A DNA stretch of 64,000 nucleotides from Pseudomonadota bacterium. Lineage in GTDB: Bacteria > Pseudomonadota > Alphaproteobacteria > Rhizobiales > Pleomorphomonadaceae. Both the position numbers and the translations under genes were made by a program. The stretch spans positions 1-64,000 of the forward strand of contig JAEZHI010000006.1 in assembly GCA_023436885.1 (NCBI GenBank), written 5' to 3'. Positions 36,216-45,186 of the stretch are shown piece after piece. The notes under the pieces are model-generated. The model ran no database searches. It was given only the letters and a program-made list of their open reading frames with translations, and was not told the origin of the DNA. Within the stretch, counting starts at the first letter, position 1, and each line of letters begins with the position of its first letter.

Positions 36216-37220
36216 ATGCGCGACAGCACCAGCTTTCTGACGCTATCACTTGTTGGCATCATCGCCTCCGCCTCCGGTGCCCTTGCCGCCGACAAGGTGA
36301 GTTTCGGTACCAACTGGCTGGCGGAAGCCGAGCATGGCGGCTTCTATCAGGCGGTCGCCGACGGCACCTATGCCAAGCACGGCCTTGATGTGACGATCGT
36401 TCAGGGCGGACCGAATGCCGCCAACAGCGCGCTCCTTGTTGCCGGCAAGATCGATTTTTACATGGGCGGCAGCATGGGCGAGCTCTCCGCCGTCGAACAG
36501 GGCATCCCGATCATGGATGTGGCCGCCATGTTCCAGAAGGATCCCCAGATTCTCATGGCCCACCCCGGCGTCGGCATGGATACCTTCGCCGACCTCGCCA
36601 AAGCCGATACCATCTTCCTCGGCAAGGAAGGCTACACGACCTTCTTCGAGTGGATGAAGGCCAACTACACCGGCTTCAAGGACGAGCAGTACAAGCCTTA
36701 CACCTTCAGCTCCGCCCCCTTCATCGCCGATCCGAAATCCGTGCAGCAGGGCTATCTGACCTCAGAACCCTATGCGGTCGAAAGTCAGGCCGGCTTCAAG
36801 CCGCAGGTTTATCTCTTGGCCGATGAGGGCTTCGCGCCCTATTCCACCACCATTGCCGCCCAATCGAAGCTGGTGGAAACCAATCCCGATCTGGTGCAGC
36901 GCTTCGTCGATGCTTCGATCGAGGGGTGGTACACCTATCTCTACGGCGACAACTCGGCCGCCAATGCGCTGATCAAAAAAGACAATCCGGAGATGACCGA
37001 CGGGCAGATCGCCTTCTCCGTCGCCAAGATGAAGGAACACGGCATCCTGGAGTCGGGCGAGGCGCTCGACAAGGGCATCGGATGCATGACCGACGCCAAG
37101 TACAAGAAGTTCTTCGACACCATGGTGGCGATCAAGGTGTTCAAGTCCGATACCGACTACAAGAAGGCCTTCACCACGCAGTTCGTCTGCAAGGGCGTCG
37201 GCATGTCACTGAAGAAGTAG
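36216..37220 (+). CDS. ABC transporter substrate-binding protein, NMT1/THI5-like
   Basis: Periplasmic binding protein, 334 residues, with a signal peptide ending ASGALAA-DK. The mature start VSFGTNWLAEAEHGGFYQAVADGTYAKHGLDV is the NMT1/THI5-like pattern found in pyrimidine, thiamine-precursor and sulfonate binders. The likely ligand is a small N-heterocycle, judged from the deaminase downstream. It heads an operon running to RidA at 42729. Confidence 0.9.
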   Translation: MRDSTSFLTLSLVGIIASASGALAADKVSFGTNWLAEAEHGGFYQAVADGTYAKHGLDVTIVQGGPNAANSALLVAGKIDFYMGGSMGELSAVEQGIPIMDVAAMFQKDPQILMAHPGVGMDTFADLAKADTIFLGKEGYTTFFEWMKANYTGFKDEQYKPYTFSSAPFIADPKSVQQGYLTSEPYAVESQAGFKPQVYLLADEGFAPYSTTIAAQSKLVETNPDLVQRFVDASIEGWYTYLYGDNSAANALIKKDNPEMTDGQIAFSVAKMKEHGILESGEALDKGIGCMTDAKYKKFFDTMVAIKVFKSDTDYKKAFTTQFVCKGVGMSLKK

Positions 37221-37356
37221 CCGGCCGAGAACCCGCGACAATCGCTGGCGCGTGCGGATTGCCGGGTCGAGGCACGTCTCTTGCTCATGTTGTCTTGAAG
37301 GCATCCGCATGTACGCCACCCAGCGATTTCGGAAAGATCAACCCGACGAGAGAGCA

Positions 37357-38154
37357 ATGTTGACGTCTCCCCAGCCGACACGGCCGCTGGTGACCATGGC
37401 CTCGGTCTCCAAGACTTTTTCGAACGGGACCGCGGCGCTCACCGACGTGTCGCTGACCATCCGGGCTGGGGAGTTCGTCAGTCTGCTCGGGCCGTCCGGC
37501 TGCGGCAAGTCGACCGCCCTGCGCATCATGGCCGGGCTCGGCGGCGTATCTTCCGGCAACATCGACTGGCCGGCCTCGCGCATCACCAGCCGCGGCCGGC
37601 CCGATGGCGACATTTCCTTCGTCTTCCAGGAACCGACGCTGTTGCCCTGGCGCACCGTGGCCGAGAACGTCTATCTGCCGCTCCAGTTGGAGGGCATCTC
37701 TCGCAAGGCGGCCCAGCCTCGGATCGAAGAGGCGCTCTCCACCGTTTTCCTGTCCGATTTCGCCAAGGCCTATCCGCGCGAGTTGTCCGGCGGCATGAAG
37801 ATGCGCGTATCGATCGCCCGCGCGCTGGTGACCCGGCCAAAGCTGTTGCTGATGGATGAACCCTTCGCGGCGCTCGACGAGATCACCCGCCAGAAGCTCA
37901 ACGACGAAGTCCTCGAGCTCTGGAAGTCCAACGGTCTCGCCGTGGTCTTCGTCACCCATTCCGTCTTTGAATCGGCCTATCTCTCCTCGCGCATCGTGGT
38001 GATGAAGGCCCGCCCCGGGCGCATCCACGAAGACTTTCCCGTCAACGTCGGCATCGAACGCGACGCCGACTTCCGAACCTCGGAGTCCTATCGCCTGACC
38101 TGCGAGAAGGTTTCTCATTCATTGGGTGTCGCCATGGGCGGCGAGAGGCACTGA
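37357..38154 (+). CDS. ABC transporter ATP-binding protein (SsuB/TauB-like)
   Basis: 265 residues with Walker A (GPSGCGKST), Q-loop (VFQEPTLLPWRT), signature LSGGMKMRVSIARAL, Walker B (LLLMDEPFAALDE) and H-loop (FVTHSVFESAYLS). ATG 37357 is a typical distance before the first strand; ATG 37309 has a better ribosome site (GAAGG) and would add 16 residues. The stop overlaps the permease start by one base. It energises the importer encoded on either side. Confidence 0.93.
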   Translation: MLTSPQPTRPLVTMASVSKTFSNGTAALTDVSLTIRAGEFVSLLGPSGCGKSTALRIMAGLGGVSSGNIDWPASRITSRGRPDGDISFVFQEPTLLPWRTVAENVYLPLQLEGISRKAAQPRIEEALSTVFLSDFAKAYPRELSGGMKMRVSIARALVTRPKLLLMDEPFAALDEITRQKLNDEVLELWKSNGLAVVFVTHSVFESAYLSSRIVVMKARPGRIHEDFPVNVGIERDADFRTSESYRLTCEKVSHSLGVAMGGERH

Positions 38155-38963
38155 TGGAAAACGGCGAACGCAGCGCGCAGCTGGACCAATTGGTCCGCAT
38201 AGCCATCCCCGTAGGCGTCGTCCTGGCACTGCTGGTGATCTGGTATCTGATCGTCCACGTCGAGAATATTCCGCCCTATATTCTGCCCGACCCGATTGCC
38301 GTCGCCGTCGCGCTCGTCAAGGACTGGCCGACCCTCTGGCCAGCCTTCGTCGTCACCACCAAGATAACCTTCATGTCACTGGGCCTCGCCCTCTTGGGCG
38401 GAACGGTTTTCGCCATTCTCCTGGTGCAGGCCCGCTGGCTCGAACTGATCTTCTATCCGATCGCCGTCGTGCTGCAGGTGACGCCCATCGTCGCCATCGC
38501 GCCGCTGATCCTCATCTACGCGCCGACGACGCAATCGGCCCTGCTGATCTGCGCCTATCTCGTGGCTTTCTTCCCCATTCTTTCCAACCTGGTGCAGGGC
38601 CTGAAGAGCGTCGATCATAACCATCTCAATCTGTTCGAGCTCTACGGCGCCAACCGCTTCCAGACGCTTTGGCATCTGAAGCTGCCGACGGCGTTGCCCT
38701 ATTTCATGACCGGCCTCAAGATCGGTGGCGGCCTGTCGCTGATCGCCGCCGTGGTGGCCGAGTTCTCCGCCGGATCGAGCGGTGTTGGGTCGGGGCTCGC
38801 CTTCCGCATTCTCGAGGCGCAGTTCCGCCTGAACATTCCACGGCTGTTTGCCGCCCTCATCATGCTGTCGGCGCTCGGCATCGCCATCTTCGCCCTCACC
38901 TCCTTCCTGTCATGGCTTTTGCTTCACCGCTGGCACGAAAGCAGCTTGAAGAGGGAAAACTGA
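38154..38963 (+). CDS. ABC transporter permease (SsuC/TauC/ThiX-like)
   Basis: 269 residues, six predicted membrane helices and the EAA loop (NLFELYGANRFQTLWHLKLPTALPYF). The opening VENIPPYILPDPIAVAVALV is typical of the NMT1-linked permeases. One-base overlaps with the ATPase gene before it and the deaminase gene after it show tight coupling. Confidence 0.93.
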   Translation: MENGERSAQLDQLVRIAIPVGVVLALLVIWYLIVHVENIPPYILPDPIAVAVALVKDWPTLWPAFVVTTKITFMSLGLALLGGTVFAILLVQARWLELIFYPIAVVLQVTPIVAIAPLILIYAPTTQSALLICAYLVAFFPILSNLVQGLKSVDHNHLNLFELYGANRFQTLWHLKLPTALPYFMTGLKIGGGLSLIAAVVAEFSAGSSGVGSGLAFRILEAQFRLNIPRLFAALIMLSALGIAIFALTSFLSWLLLHRWHESSLKREN

Positions 38964-40291
38964 TGTCCGTCGATTTTGTCGCACTGCCGGATATTCCCCG
39001 CTTCGCCCTGACCAACGCGACGCTGCCGACCGCGCTGCTTTCCAAGCCGCTGGCCGGACCGGTGCGCGAGGGATTGATCCCGGCGCATGTCATCATCGAC
39101 GAAGGCAAGATCACCGCCATATTGCCCGCCGAGACGACGCTCCCCTACGACATGGAAAAGGTCGACCTCGAAGGCGGCCAGATCTGGCCCTGCTTCACCG
39201 ACATGCACACCCATCTCGACAAGGGGCACATCTGGGAGCGCCGGTCAAATCCGGATGGCAGCTTTGCCGGCGCGCTGGAGGCCGTCGGCTCCGACCGCAC
39301 CGCCAACTGGTCGGCCGAAGACGTCGCGGCACGCATGGACTTCTCGCTGCGCACCGCCTATGCCCACGGTACCCAGCTGATCCGCACCCATCTCGACAGC
39401 CTGCCGCCCCAGCACCGCATTTCCTTCGAGGTATTCAAGGCCATGCGCGAGCGCTGGCGTGGCCGCATTGAACTTCAGGCGGTGGCGCTCTTCCCGCTGG
39501 ATTTGATCGAGGATACCACCTTCACGGCCGATCTCGTCGAGGTCGTCCGGGATGCCGGCGGCGTTCTGGGCGGCGTCACCTTCCTGCATCCAAAGATCGA
39601 GGCGCAACTCGACCTGCTGTTCGAAACCGCCGCCAAGGCAGGCCTCGACATCGACCTGCATGTCGACGAGACAGAAGACCGGGAGGTGTTGACGCTGGCC
39701 TCGATAGCCCGCGCCAAGCTGCGCCATGGCTTCAAGGGGGCTGTCAACGTCGGCCATTGCTGCTCGCTCGCCCGTCAGGACGAAGAGACCGCAGAGCACG
39801 TGATCGATCTGGTCGCAAGAGCCGATCTCAGCGTCGTCTCGCTGCCCATGTGCAACATGTACCTGCAGGACCGCCACCCCGGCCGCACGCCCCGCTGGCG
39901 CGGCGTGACGCTGCTGAAGGAACTGGCGGCGGCCGGCGTTCGCACGGCGGTGTCGTCTGACAACACCCGTGACCCGTTCTATGCCTATGGCGACCTCGAT
40001 CCGGTGGAGGTGTTCCGTGAGGCGGTGCGCATCCTGCACCTCGATCATCCGCTCGACCACGCGCCAGCCGTGATCACCCGATCGCCGGCAGAGATCCTCG
40101 GCCGCCCGGAACTCGGCTGTCTCGCCGAGGGGGGCGGCGCCGATCTCGTCCTGTTCTCGGCGCGCCGCTGGAGCGAATTCCTGTCGCGGCCGCAGTCCGA
40201 CCGGGTGGTGCTGCGCGGCGGCCGGGCCATTGACCGCCGCCTGCCGGATTATCGTGAACTCGACAGCCTTCTGGGAGCCGATCATGCCTGA
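38963..40291 (+). CDS. cytosine-deaminase-like amidohydrolase
   Basis: 442 residues, a metal-dependent amidohydrolase of the cytosine deaminase (CodA) group. Metal and catalytic residues are His82/His84 (MHTHLDKG), His233 with Glu236 (DLHVDETED), His265 (VGHCCSL) and Asp333 (SSDNTRDPF). CodA-type enzymes deaminate cytosine, isoguanine, creatinine or related rings. The start is the ATG overlapping the permease stop. Its place directly after an importer suggests it acts first on the imported compound. Confidence 0.87.
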   Translation: MSVDFVALPDIPRFALTNATLPTALLSKPLAGPVREGLIPAHVIIDEGKITAILPAETTLPYDMEKVDLEGGQIWPCFTDMHTHLDKGHIWERRSNPDGSFAGALEAVGSDRTANWSAEDVAARMDFSLRTAYAHGTQLIRTHLDSLPPQHRISFEVFKAMRERWRGRIELQAVALFPLDLIEDTTFTADLVEVVRDAGGVLGGVTFLHPKIEAQLDLLFETAAKAGLDIDLHVDETEDREVLTLASIARAKLRHGFKGAVNVGHCCSLARQDEETAEHVIDLVARADLSVVSLPMCNMYLQDRHPGRTPRWRGVTLLKELAAAGVRTAVSSDNTRDPFYAYGDLDPVEVFREAVRILHLDHPLDHAPAVITRSPAEILGRPELGCLAEGGGADLVLFSARRWSEFLSRPQSDRVVLRGGRAIDRRLPDYRELDSLLGADHA

Positions 40292-41693
40292 CTATGATGC
40301 GATCAAGACCGCGCTCGAAGGGATCGCCATCGAGGACAATCCGCGCCTCGTGCAGATGAAGAGCCGCGATTTCTACTGGTACTCGCCGGTACTGAAGAGC
40401 CAGCTCGACGGCGTCACCGGCGATCTCGTCGTCTCGCCGCAAAGCGAAGAAGAGGTCATCCGTGTCCTGAAGGTCGCCTATGCCCATGGCGTACCAGTAA
40501 CCGCACGCGGAACCGGCACCGGCAACTATGGCCAGGCCATGCCGCTCTCCGGCGGAATTGTGCTGAACATGGCCAACATGAACAAGATCAAGGAAATCCA
40601 TGTCGGCCGCGTCATTTGCGAGGCTGGTATCGTGATGGCCAAGCTAGACGAGGAATGCCGGGCCCATTCCGGGCAGGAACTGCGCTTTCACCCGTCCACC
40701 CACAAGACGGCAACCGTCGGCGGCTTCGTCGCGGGCGGATCGGGCGGTGTCGGCTCCATCACCTGGGGCGGCCTGCGCGATTTCGGCAACATCCTGCGTC
40801 TGCGCATCGTCACCATGGAGGCCGAGCCAAGGGTGCTGGAGCTGACCGGGCTCGACCTGCACAAGGTTGCCCACGCCTACGGCACCAACGGCATCATCAC
40901 CGAGGTGGAGATGCCGCTGGCGCCCGCCTATGACTGGATCGACGCCTTGGTCGGGTTCGACGACTTCATGGAAGCCGCCAAGTTCGCCGACCTCCTCGCG
41001 CACCAGAACGGCATCCTGCTGAAGGAGCTGGCGGTGATCGCCGCGCCGACGCCGCATCTCTATTTCAGCCGTCACAAGAAATGGCTGCGCGAGGGACAGT
41101 CGGTGGTCGCCTTGATGGTGGCGCCGATGTCGGTCGATGCCTTCGCCGCCTTCTGCGTCCTGCGCAAGGCCGAGGTGATGTTCCGCTCCGATCTCGAAGC
41201 CGACCTGAAGGGCGTGCCGGAAATCTATGAGCTCTGCTGGAACCACACGACGCTGAGGGCGATCAAGGTCGAGCCAAGCTTCACCTACCTTCAGGTCCAG
41301 TATGCCAGCCCCGATCATCTCGCCAAGGTGGCGCGCACGGTGGAACTGTTTGGCGACGAGGTGATCGGCCATCTCGAATTCATCAAGTTCGACGGCGAGA
41401 TCCAGTGCGCCGGCTTGCCGCTGGTCCGTTACACGACCGAGGAAAGGCTTGAGGAAATCATCCGCCTGCATGAAGACAACGGCTGCCCGATCTTCAATCC
41501 GCATCGCTACACGCTGGAGGAAGGCGGCATGAAGCGGACTGACATGGTGCAGCTCGCCTTCAAGCGTGAGACCGACCCCAAGGGCTTGCTCAATCCGGGC
41601 AAGATGATCGCCTGGGAAAATCCCGATTTCGACTTCAACTCCGGTCGCCCCTTCCTGTTCCCCGGTCTTGCCGAGCTGGAAGCGAGCCAATGA
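40284..41693 (+). CDS. FAD-linked oxidase (VAO/GlcD type)
   Basis: 469 residues. The N-terminal FAD-binding PCMH domain shows VTARGTGTGNYGQAMPLSGGIVLNMANMN and the glycine-rich ATVGGFVAGGSGGVGSITWGGLRDF. The C-terminal FAD-oxidase cap ends FNPHRYTLEEGGM and DPKGLLNPGKM. It would dehydrogenate a hydroxy- or amino-substituted product. The start overlaps the deaminase gene by eight bases, with GGGAGCC upstream. The substrate is unknown; the context points to oxidation of the deaminated ring compound. Confidence 0.87.
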   Translation: MPDYDAIKTALEGIAIEDNPRLVQMKSRDFYWYSPVLKSQLDGVTGDLVVSPQSEEEVIRVLKVAYAHGVPVTARGTGTGNYGQAMPLSGGIVLNMANMNKIKEIHVGRVICEAGIVMAKLDEECRAHSGQELRFHPSTHKTATVGGFVAGGSGGVGSITWGGLRDFGNILRLRIVTMEAEPRVLELTGLDLHKVAHAYGTNGIITEVEMPLAPAYDWIDALVGFDDFMEAAKFADLLAHQNGILLKELAVIAAPTPHLYFSRHKKWLREGQSVVALMVAPMSVDAFAAFCVLRKAEVMFRSDLEADLKGVPEIYELCWNHTTLRAIKVEPSFTYLQVQYASPDHLAKVARTVELFGDEVIGHLEFIKFDGEIQCAGLPLVRYTTEERLEEIIRLHEDNGCPIFNPHRYTLEEGGMKRTDMVQLAFKRETDPKGLLNPGKMIAWENPDFDFNSGRPFLFPGLAELEASQ

Positions 41694-42271
41694 AAGTCCT
41701 GCTTCTGTTCTCCCACCCGGTGGAATCGAGCTTTGGCGCCGCCGTGCATGAAACCGCCCGCGCGGCGCTGGTCGCCGCCGGCCACGACGTCGACGATTGC
41801 GATCTCTACGCCGAGGGCTTCGACCCCGTGATGTCGCGCCGGGACCGGCTGACCTATCACGACCACCCCGAGAACATGGAACTAGTGGCCGACTATTGCC
41901 ATCGGCTCGATCGAGCCGAGGCGCTGGTCATCGTCACACCGATTTGGAACTACGGCTTCCCGGCCATCCTGAAAGGCTACTTCGACCGGGTCTGGCTGCC
42001 GGGCGTCTCCTTCGATCTCGTCGACGGCAAACTGAAGTCGCGGCTGCATCACATTCGTAAGGTGGCGGCCTGCTTCACTTACGGCGGCACGGCGCTGCGC
42101 ACCTTTCTCGCCGGCGACCCGCCCGGCAAGATCGTCAAGCGCGTCATTCGGGCGCAGATCCATCCACGCGGCAGTTGCCGCCTGCTGCCGCTTTACGACA
42201 TGAACAACAACACCCATGAAACGCGCGTGCGCTATCTGGAAACCGTGGCGCGAGCGATGGCGGCGCTTTGA
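41690..42271 (+). CDS. NAD(P)H-dependent oxidoreductase, flavodoxin_2 fold
   Basis: 193 residues of the NQO1/KefF-like family: LLLFSHPVESSFGAAVHE for flavin phosphate binding and VTPIWNYGFPAILKGYFDRVW for the isoalloxazine site. It probably reduces a quinone-like or electron-poor ring intermediate or recycles flavin. The ATGA overlap with the oxidase gene supports joint function. Confidence 0.87.
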   Translation: MKVLLLFSHPVESSFGAAVHETARAALVAAGHDVDDCDLYAEGFDPVMSRRDRLTYHDHPENMELVADYCHRLDRAEALVIVTPIWNYGFPAILKGYFDRVWLPGVSFDLVDGKLKSRLHHIRKVAACFTYGGTALRTFLAGDPPGKIVKRVIRAQIHPRGSCRLLPLYDMNNNTHETRVRYLETVARAMAAL

Positions 42272-42339
42272 TTGCGGTTAAGGCCGAGCTCCAAGGAACG
42301 GCGGGCAAACTGCCAGACACTGAGAACGGAAAGCGCCTG

Positions 42340-42729
42340 ATGAAGACACCGCACAATCCCAATACTGTCGCAAAACCGTTCGGCGCCTACAGCCATGGCC
42401 TGTCGTTGCCTGCTGCCGGGCGACTGCTCGTGACCTCCGGCCAGCTCGCGATCTCGCCGGATGGCGTCATCCCCGGAGACGTCGAAGGACAGGCGGTTCT
42501 CTGCTTCGAAGCCATCAAGGCCATCCTTACCGACGCCGGAATGGATTTCGGCGACGTGGTCCGCATCAATGGCTTCGTGACGCGGCGCGAGGATTTCCCC
42601 GTCTATATGGCAGTGCGTGATCGCTACACGCGCGCACCGTTCCCGGTCTCGACGCTCGTGATCGTCTCCGGATTCACGCGCCAAGAGTTCCAGGTCGAGG
42701 TTGAGGTGACGGCGCTCAAGGGTGCCTAG
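42340..42729 (+). CDS. RidA-family enamine/imine deaminase
   Basis: 129 residues of the YjgF/RidA family (KPFGAYSHGLSLPAAGRLLVTSGQLA, FVTRREDFPVYMAVRDRY, a C-terminal EVEVTALKG). RidA proteins hydrolyse reactive enamines or imines; ring-degradation operons often carry one. ATG 42340 follows GGAAAG; a TTG-started longer frame would overlap the reductase gene and lacks family sequence. It is the last gene of the operon. The usual RidA arginine of VEVEV..AL...R is not obvious at the C-terminus. Confidence 0.88.
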   Translation: MKTPHNPNTVAKPFGAYSHGLSLPAAGRLLVTSGQLAISPDGVIPGDVEGQAVLCFEAIKAILTDAGMDFGDVVRINGFVTRREDFPVYMAVRDRYTRAPFPVSTLVIVSGFTRQEFQVEVEVTALKGA

Positions 42730-43026
42730 CAACAAGTTTGGTTCGAGTTCGGTCTTATGGGCTAATACCGCCTTGCATGAGAGCATTACACTGTGCAGTT
42801 CGAGCCAATCGTCGGTACCATAGGCCGACTACCGAACTATCCCATCAGCGTACTTTGCGAAAATTAGCGATTTCAGAGGACTATTGCACTGCGAGGGGGA
42901 TTTAGCTATCGACCTCTTCTTTACTAATCACCGCCGTGCGAGGCACTTTCTCGTCGGTCTTCGGCAATACCGAAGGCCTTGGCCGGCTTGATTGATTTTT
43001 GGGTTCCCAACCCCCGCGCCAAAGAC

Positions 43027-43944
43027 TCAGGCGAACCGCTTCCTGAGCTTGACGAAGAAGTCCCTCAGTATGGGATCGCGGTGGATGCGGTAGACGTAGC
43101 GCATCGGGTGGCGGGCCCGGTCGACGCTCCAGGTCGCGTGGTCGGTCAGGATCGGTGTCGGGACGAGGACGCTTTCGCACCAGGACGGATCGAGCAGCCA
43201 GGCAACTGGCGCCATATCCCAGATCTCCTTCGACCACCCTACGTGATCATCGGAATATTCCTTGTAACGCTGGGCAAGGAAGCGCCCGATCTCGCCGTGC
43301 GGCTCGACGTGGCGTTCGATTTCAGGGACAGTGCTGAGGAGGTGTGAGACGACGCCCATGCAGGGCACCAGCACGACCGGCACGCCGCTGTCGAACAGGA
43401 CCTGGGCGCCGCCGATGTCTTGGCGCAGATTGAATTCCCGCGTATCTGGCCACTCCAGCGCATGGCCGCCAAGCCAGACGACGACGATGCGATCGATGAT
43501 GTCTGGCGCCTTCAGGATAGCCGAGGCAACGTTGCTGATGGCCGCGATCGCCACGACGTAGAGTGGATCCGACGGCGAGCCTTGGCGCGCCCGGGCGATC
43601 AGGTCATCGACCGCCGACGCTTCGCGTGGTTGCTTTTCCGAGCCCACATAGCTCGTCACGCCGCGAAAGACAAAGCCATCGGGTTCGGTATCCATGCGGC
43701 TCAGCAGGCGCAATATTTCGTCGTAGCTGAGCTCCATTCCGTGCCCCGGACCATCGGAGCGGTGATTGTGGAAGGGCGCCGCGTAGATGGCCTGAAGGTC
43801 CAGCCGATCGCTCGACAACAGCATCTGCACAATTGCAAATTGATCGTCGATCTCGTTGTAGGTATCTGTATCCAAAATGCAGCGAACCCGCCCTACGGGT
43901 GGTTCGAGCAGCTTCAATCTTTCGGCGACAGGGAGCGGTGTCAT
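43027..43944 (-). CDS. nucleoside hydrolase family protein
   Basis: 305 residues of the inosine-uridine nucleoside hydrolase fold. The N-terminal calcium/ribose motif is the DTDTYNEIDDQFA variant, a known subgroup with two extra residues compared with DxDPGxDD. Further conserved stretches are AIAAISNVASAI and VVVWLGGHALEWPDTREFNLRQD. It would split a nucleoside or related riboside into base and sugar. Its start overlaps the ABC ATPase gene as ATGA, so the two are coupled and transport and cleavage probably concern one substrate. Confidence 0.85.
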   Translation of the reverse strand: MTPLPVAERLKLLEPPVGRVRCILDTDTYNEIDDQFAIVQMLLSSDRLDLQAIYAAPFHNHRSDGPGHGMELSYDEILRLLSRMDTEPDGFVFRGVTSYVGSEKQPREASAVDDLIARARQGSPSDPLYVVAIAAISNVASAILKAPDIIDRIVVVWLGGHALEWPDTREFNLRQDIGGAQVLFDSGVPVVLVPCMGVVSHLLSTVPEIERHVEPHGEIGRFLAQRYKEYSDDHVGWSKEIWDMAPVAWLLDPSWCESVLVPTPILTDHATWSVDRARHPMRYVYRIHRDPILRDFFVKLRKRFA

Positions 43945-45044
43945 CGGCGCAAGTCTTTCATGCTGTGAGGTTCGGGCCGAATGCCGACGGCATGGCCGTC
44001 GTCTTTTGCAAACAGATAGACGTCACCGGGCGCGATACCGAGGTCGATCCGCTCGCCGGTCGTGAAGAATGCCATTCCCGAAAGAACTACGGTGATCTCT
44101 TGACCAAGAACATCGGCAACAATGTGAGTCTGAGACCCGGTGGGATCGACGTGACGGATGGTGGCCGGCAGGCCCGTTCCGGAATCCGCCAGCACCAGAT
44201 GCTCGGGGCGAAGGCCGATCTCCAGCGCGGTGCCATCGGGGAGACCGCCGATGGGCACCGGCGGCAGCCGCCCTTCCGCGCCATCGAGGACGGCGTTGCC
44301 CTTTTCGACGTGGCCAGACAGGAAGTTCATAGCCGGAGAACCGATGAAGCCGGCAACGAAGCGATTGGCGGGAGTATGATAGAGATCGACGGGGGTACCC
44401 ACTTGTTCGATCCGCCCGGCGTTCAAGACAGCGATGCGGTCGGCCAAGGTCATCGCCTCGATCTGATCGTGGGTGACGTAGATTGCCGTAGTCTTGACCT
44501 TCTGATGCAAGGCCTTGATTTCGGCCCGCATCATCACCCGCAGTTTCGCGTCAAGGTTCGACAGCGGTTCGTCGAAGAGAAAGACCTGCGGGTCTCTCAC
44601 GATGGCCCGTCCCATGGCCACGCGCTGTCGTTGGCCACCGGAAAGCTGCGCTGGGCGACGGTTTAGGACGGCCTCGATGTCGAGCAGTTTCGCCGCGTTG
44701 GCAACGCGCGCTTCGATCTCCGCCTTTGGCTTGTGCGATAGGCGGAGATTGAGCGACATGTTTTCTCGGACGGTCATATGTGGATAAAGCGCGTAGTTCT
44801 GGAAGACCATGGCGATGTTGCGGTTCTTCGGGTCGAGATCGTTGACCCGACGCCCGTCAAACAGCACTTCGCCGCCGGTGATCGATTCAAGACCGGCGAT
44901 CATGCGGAGCAGCGTCGACTTGCCGCAGCCGGACGGTCCCACCAGGGCGATGAACTCGCTCTGTTCTACGGTCAGATTGATGCCGTGGATGACCTCCATC
45001 CGGCCGTAGGTCTTTTGGACCTCCCGCAACTCCACTCGGCTCAT
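43941..45044 (-). CDS. CUT1-type ABC transporter ATP-binding protein (MalK/UgpC-like)
   Basis: 367 residues. The ATPase core has Walker A (GPSGCGKST), LSGGQRQRVAMGRA, Walker B (VFLFDEPLSNLD) and YVTHDQIEAMTLADR. From about 240 come the OB-fold/TOBE regulatory domains typical of MalK. ATG 45044 lies at the natural start of the fold; an earlier in-frame ATG adds 16 low-complexity residues. It likely serves the binding protein and permeases encoded divergently at 46613-49640, which lack their own ATPase. Confidence 0.92.
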   Translation of the reverse strand: MSRVELREVQKTYGRMEVIHGINLTVEQSEFIALVGPSGCGKSTLLRMIAGLESITGGEVLFDGRRVNDLDPKNRNIAMVFQNYALYPHMTVRENMSLNLRLSHKPKAEIEARVANAAKLLDIEAVLNRRPAQLSGGQRQRVAMGRAIVRDPQVFLFDEPLSNLDAKLRVMMRAEIKALHQKVKTTAIYVTHDQIEAMTLADRIAVLNAGRIEQVGTPVDLYHTPANRFVAGFIGSPAMNFLSGHVEKGNAVLDGAEGRLPPVPIGGLPDGTALEIGLRPEHLVLADSGTGLPATIRHVDPTGSQTHIVADVLGQEITVVLSGMAFFTTGERIDLGIAPGDVYLFAKDDGHAVGIRPEPHSMKDLRR

Positions 45045-45131
45045 CGCTCCACCTTCCCCGCTCCCAGGCCCAAGGTCCATGTCGGTGGACAATCCTCGTG
45101 TAGCGTCCGATCAAAAGCCGACATTTTCTTT

Positions 45132-45147
45132 GTGCACACGGGTGCAG
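45132..45147. promoter_or_regulatory. LacI-type operator between ATPase and LacI genes
   Basis: GTGCACACGGGTGCAG matches the site at 46577-46592 at 13 of 16 positions. It sits in the 142-base divergent promoter region, near an AT-rich stretch (taatatagat) that could be a -10 element for the regulator gene. Confidence 0.6.
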
Positions 45148-45186
45148 ACTAATATAGATTCAAAATGCAGATCAAGGGGTGTGCCC

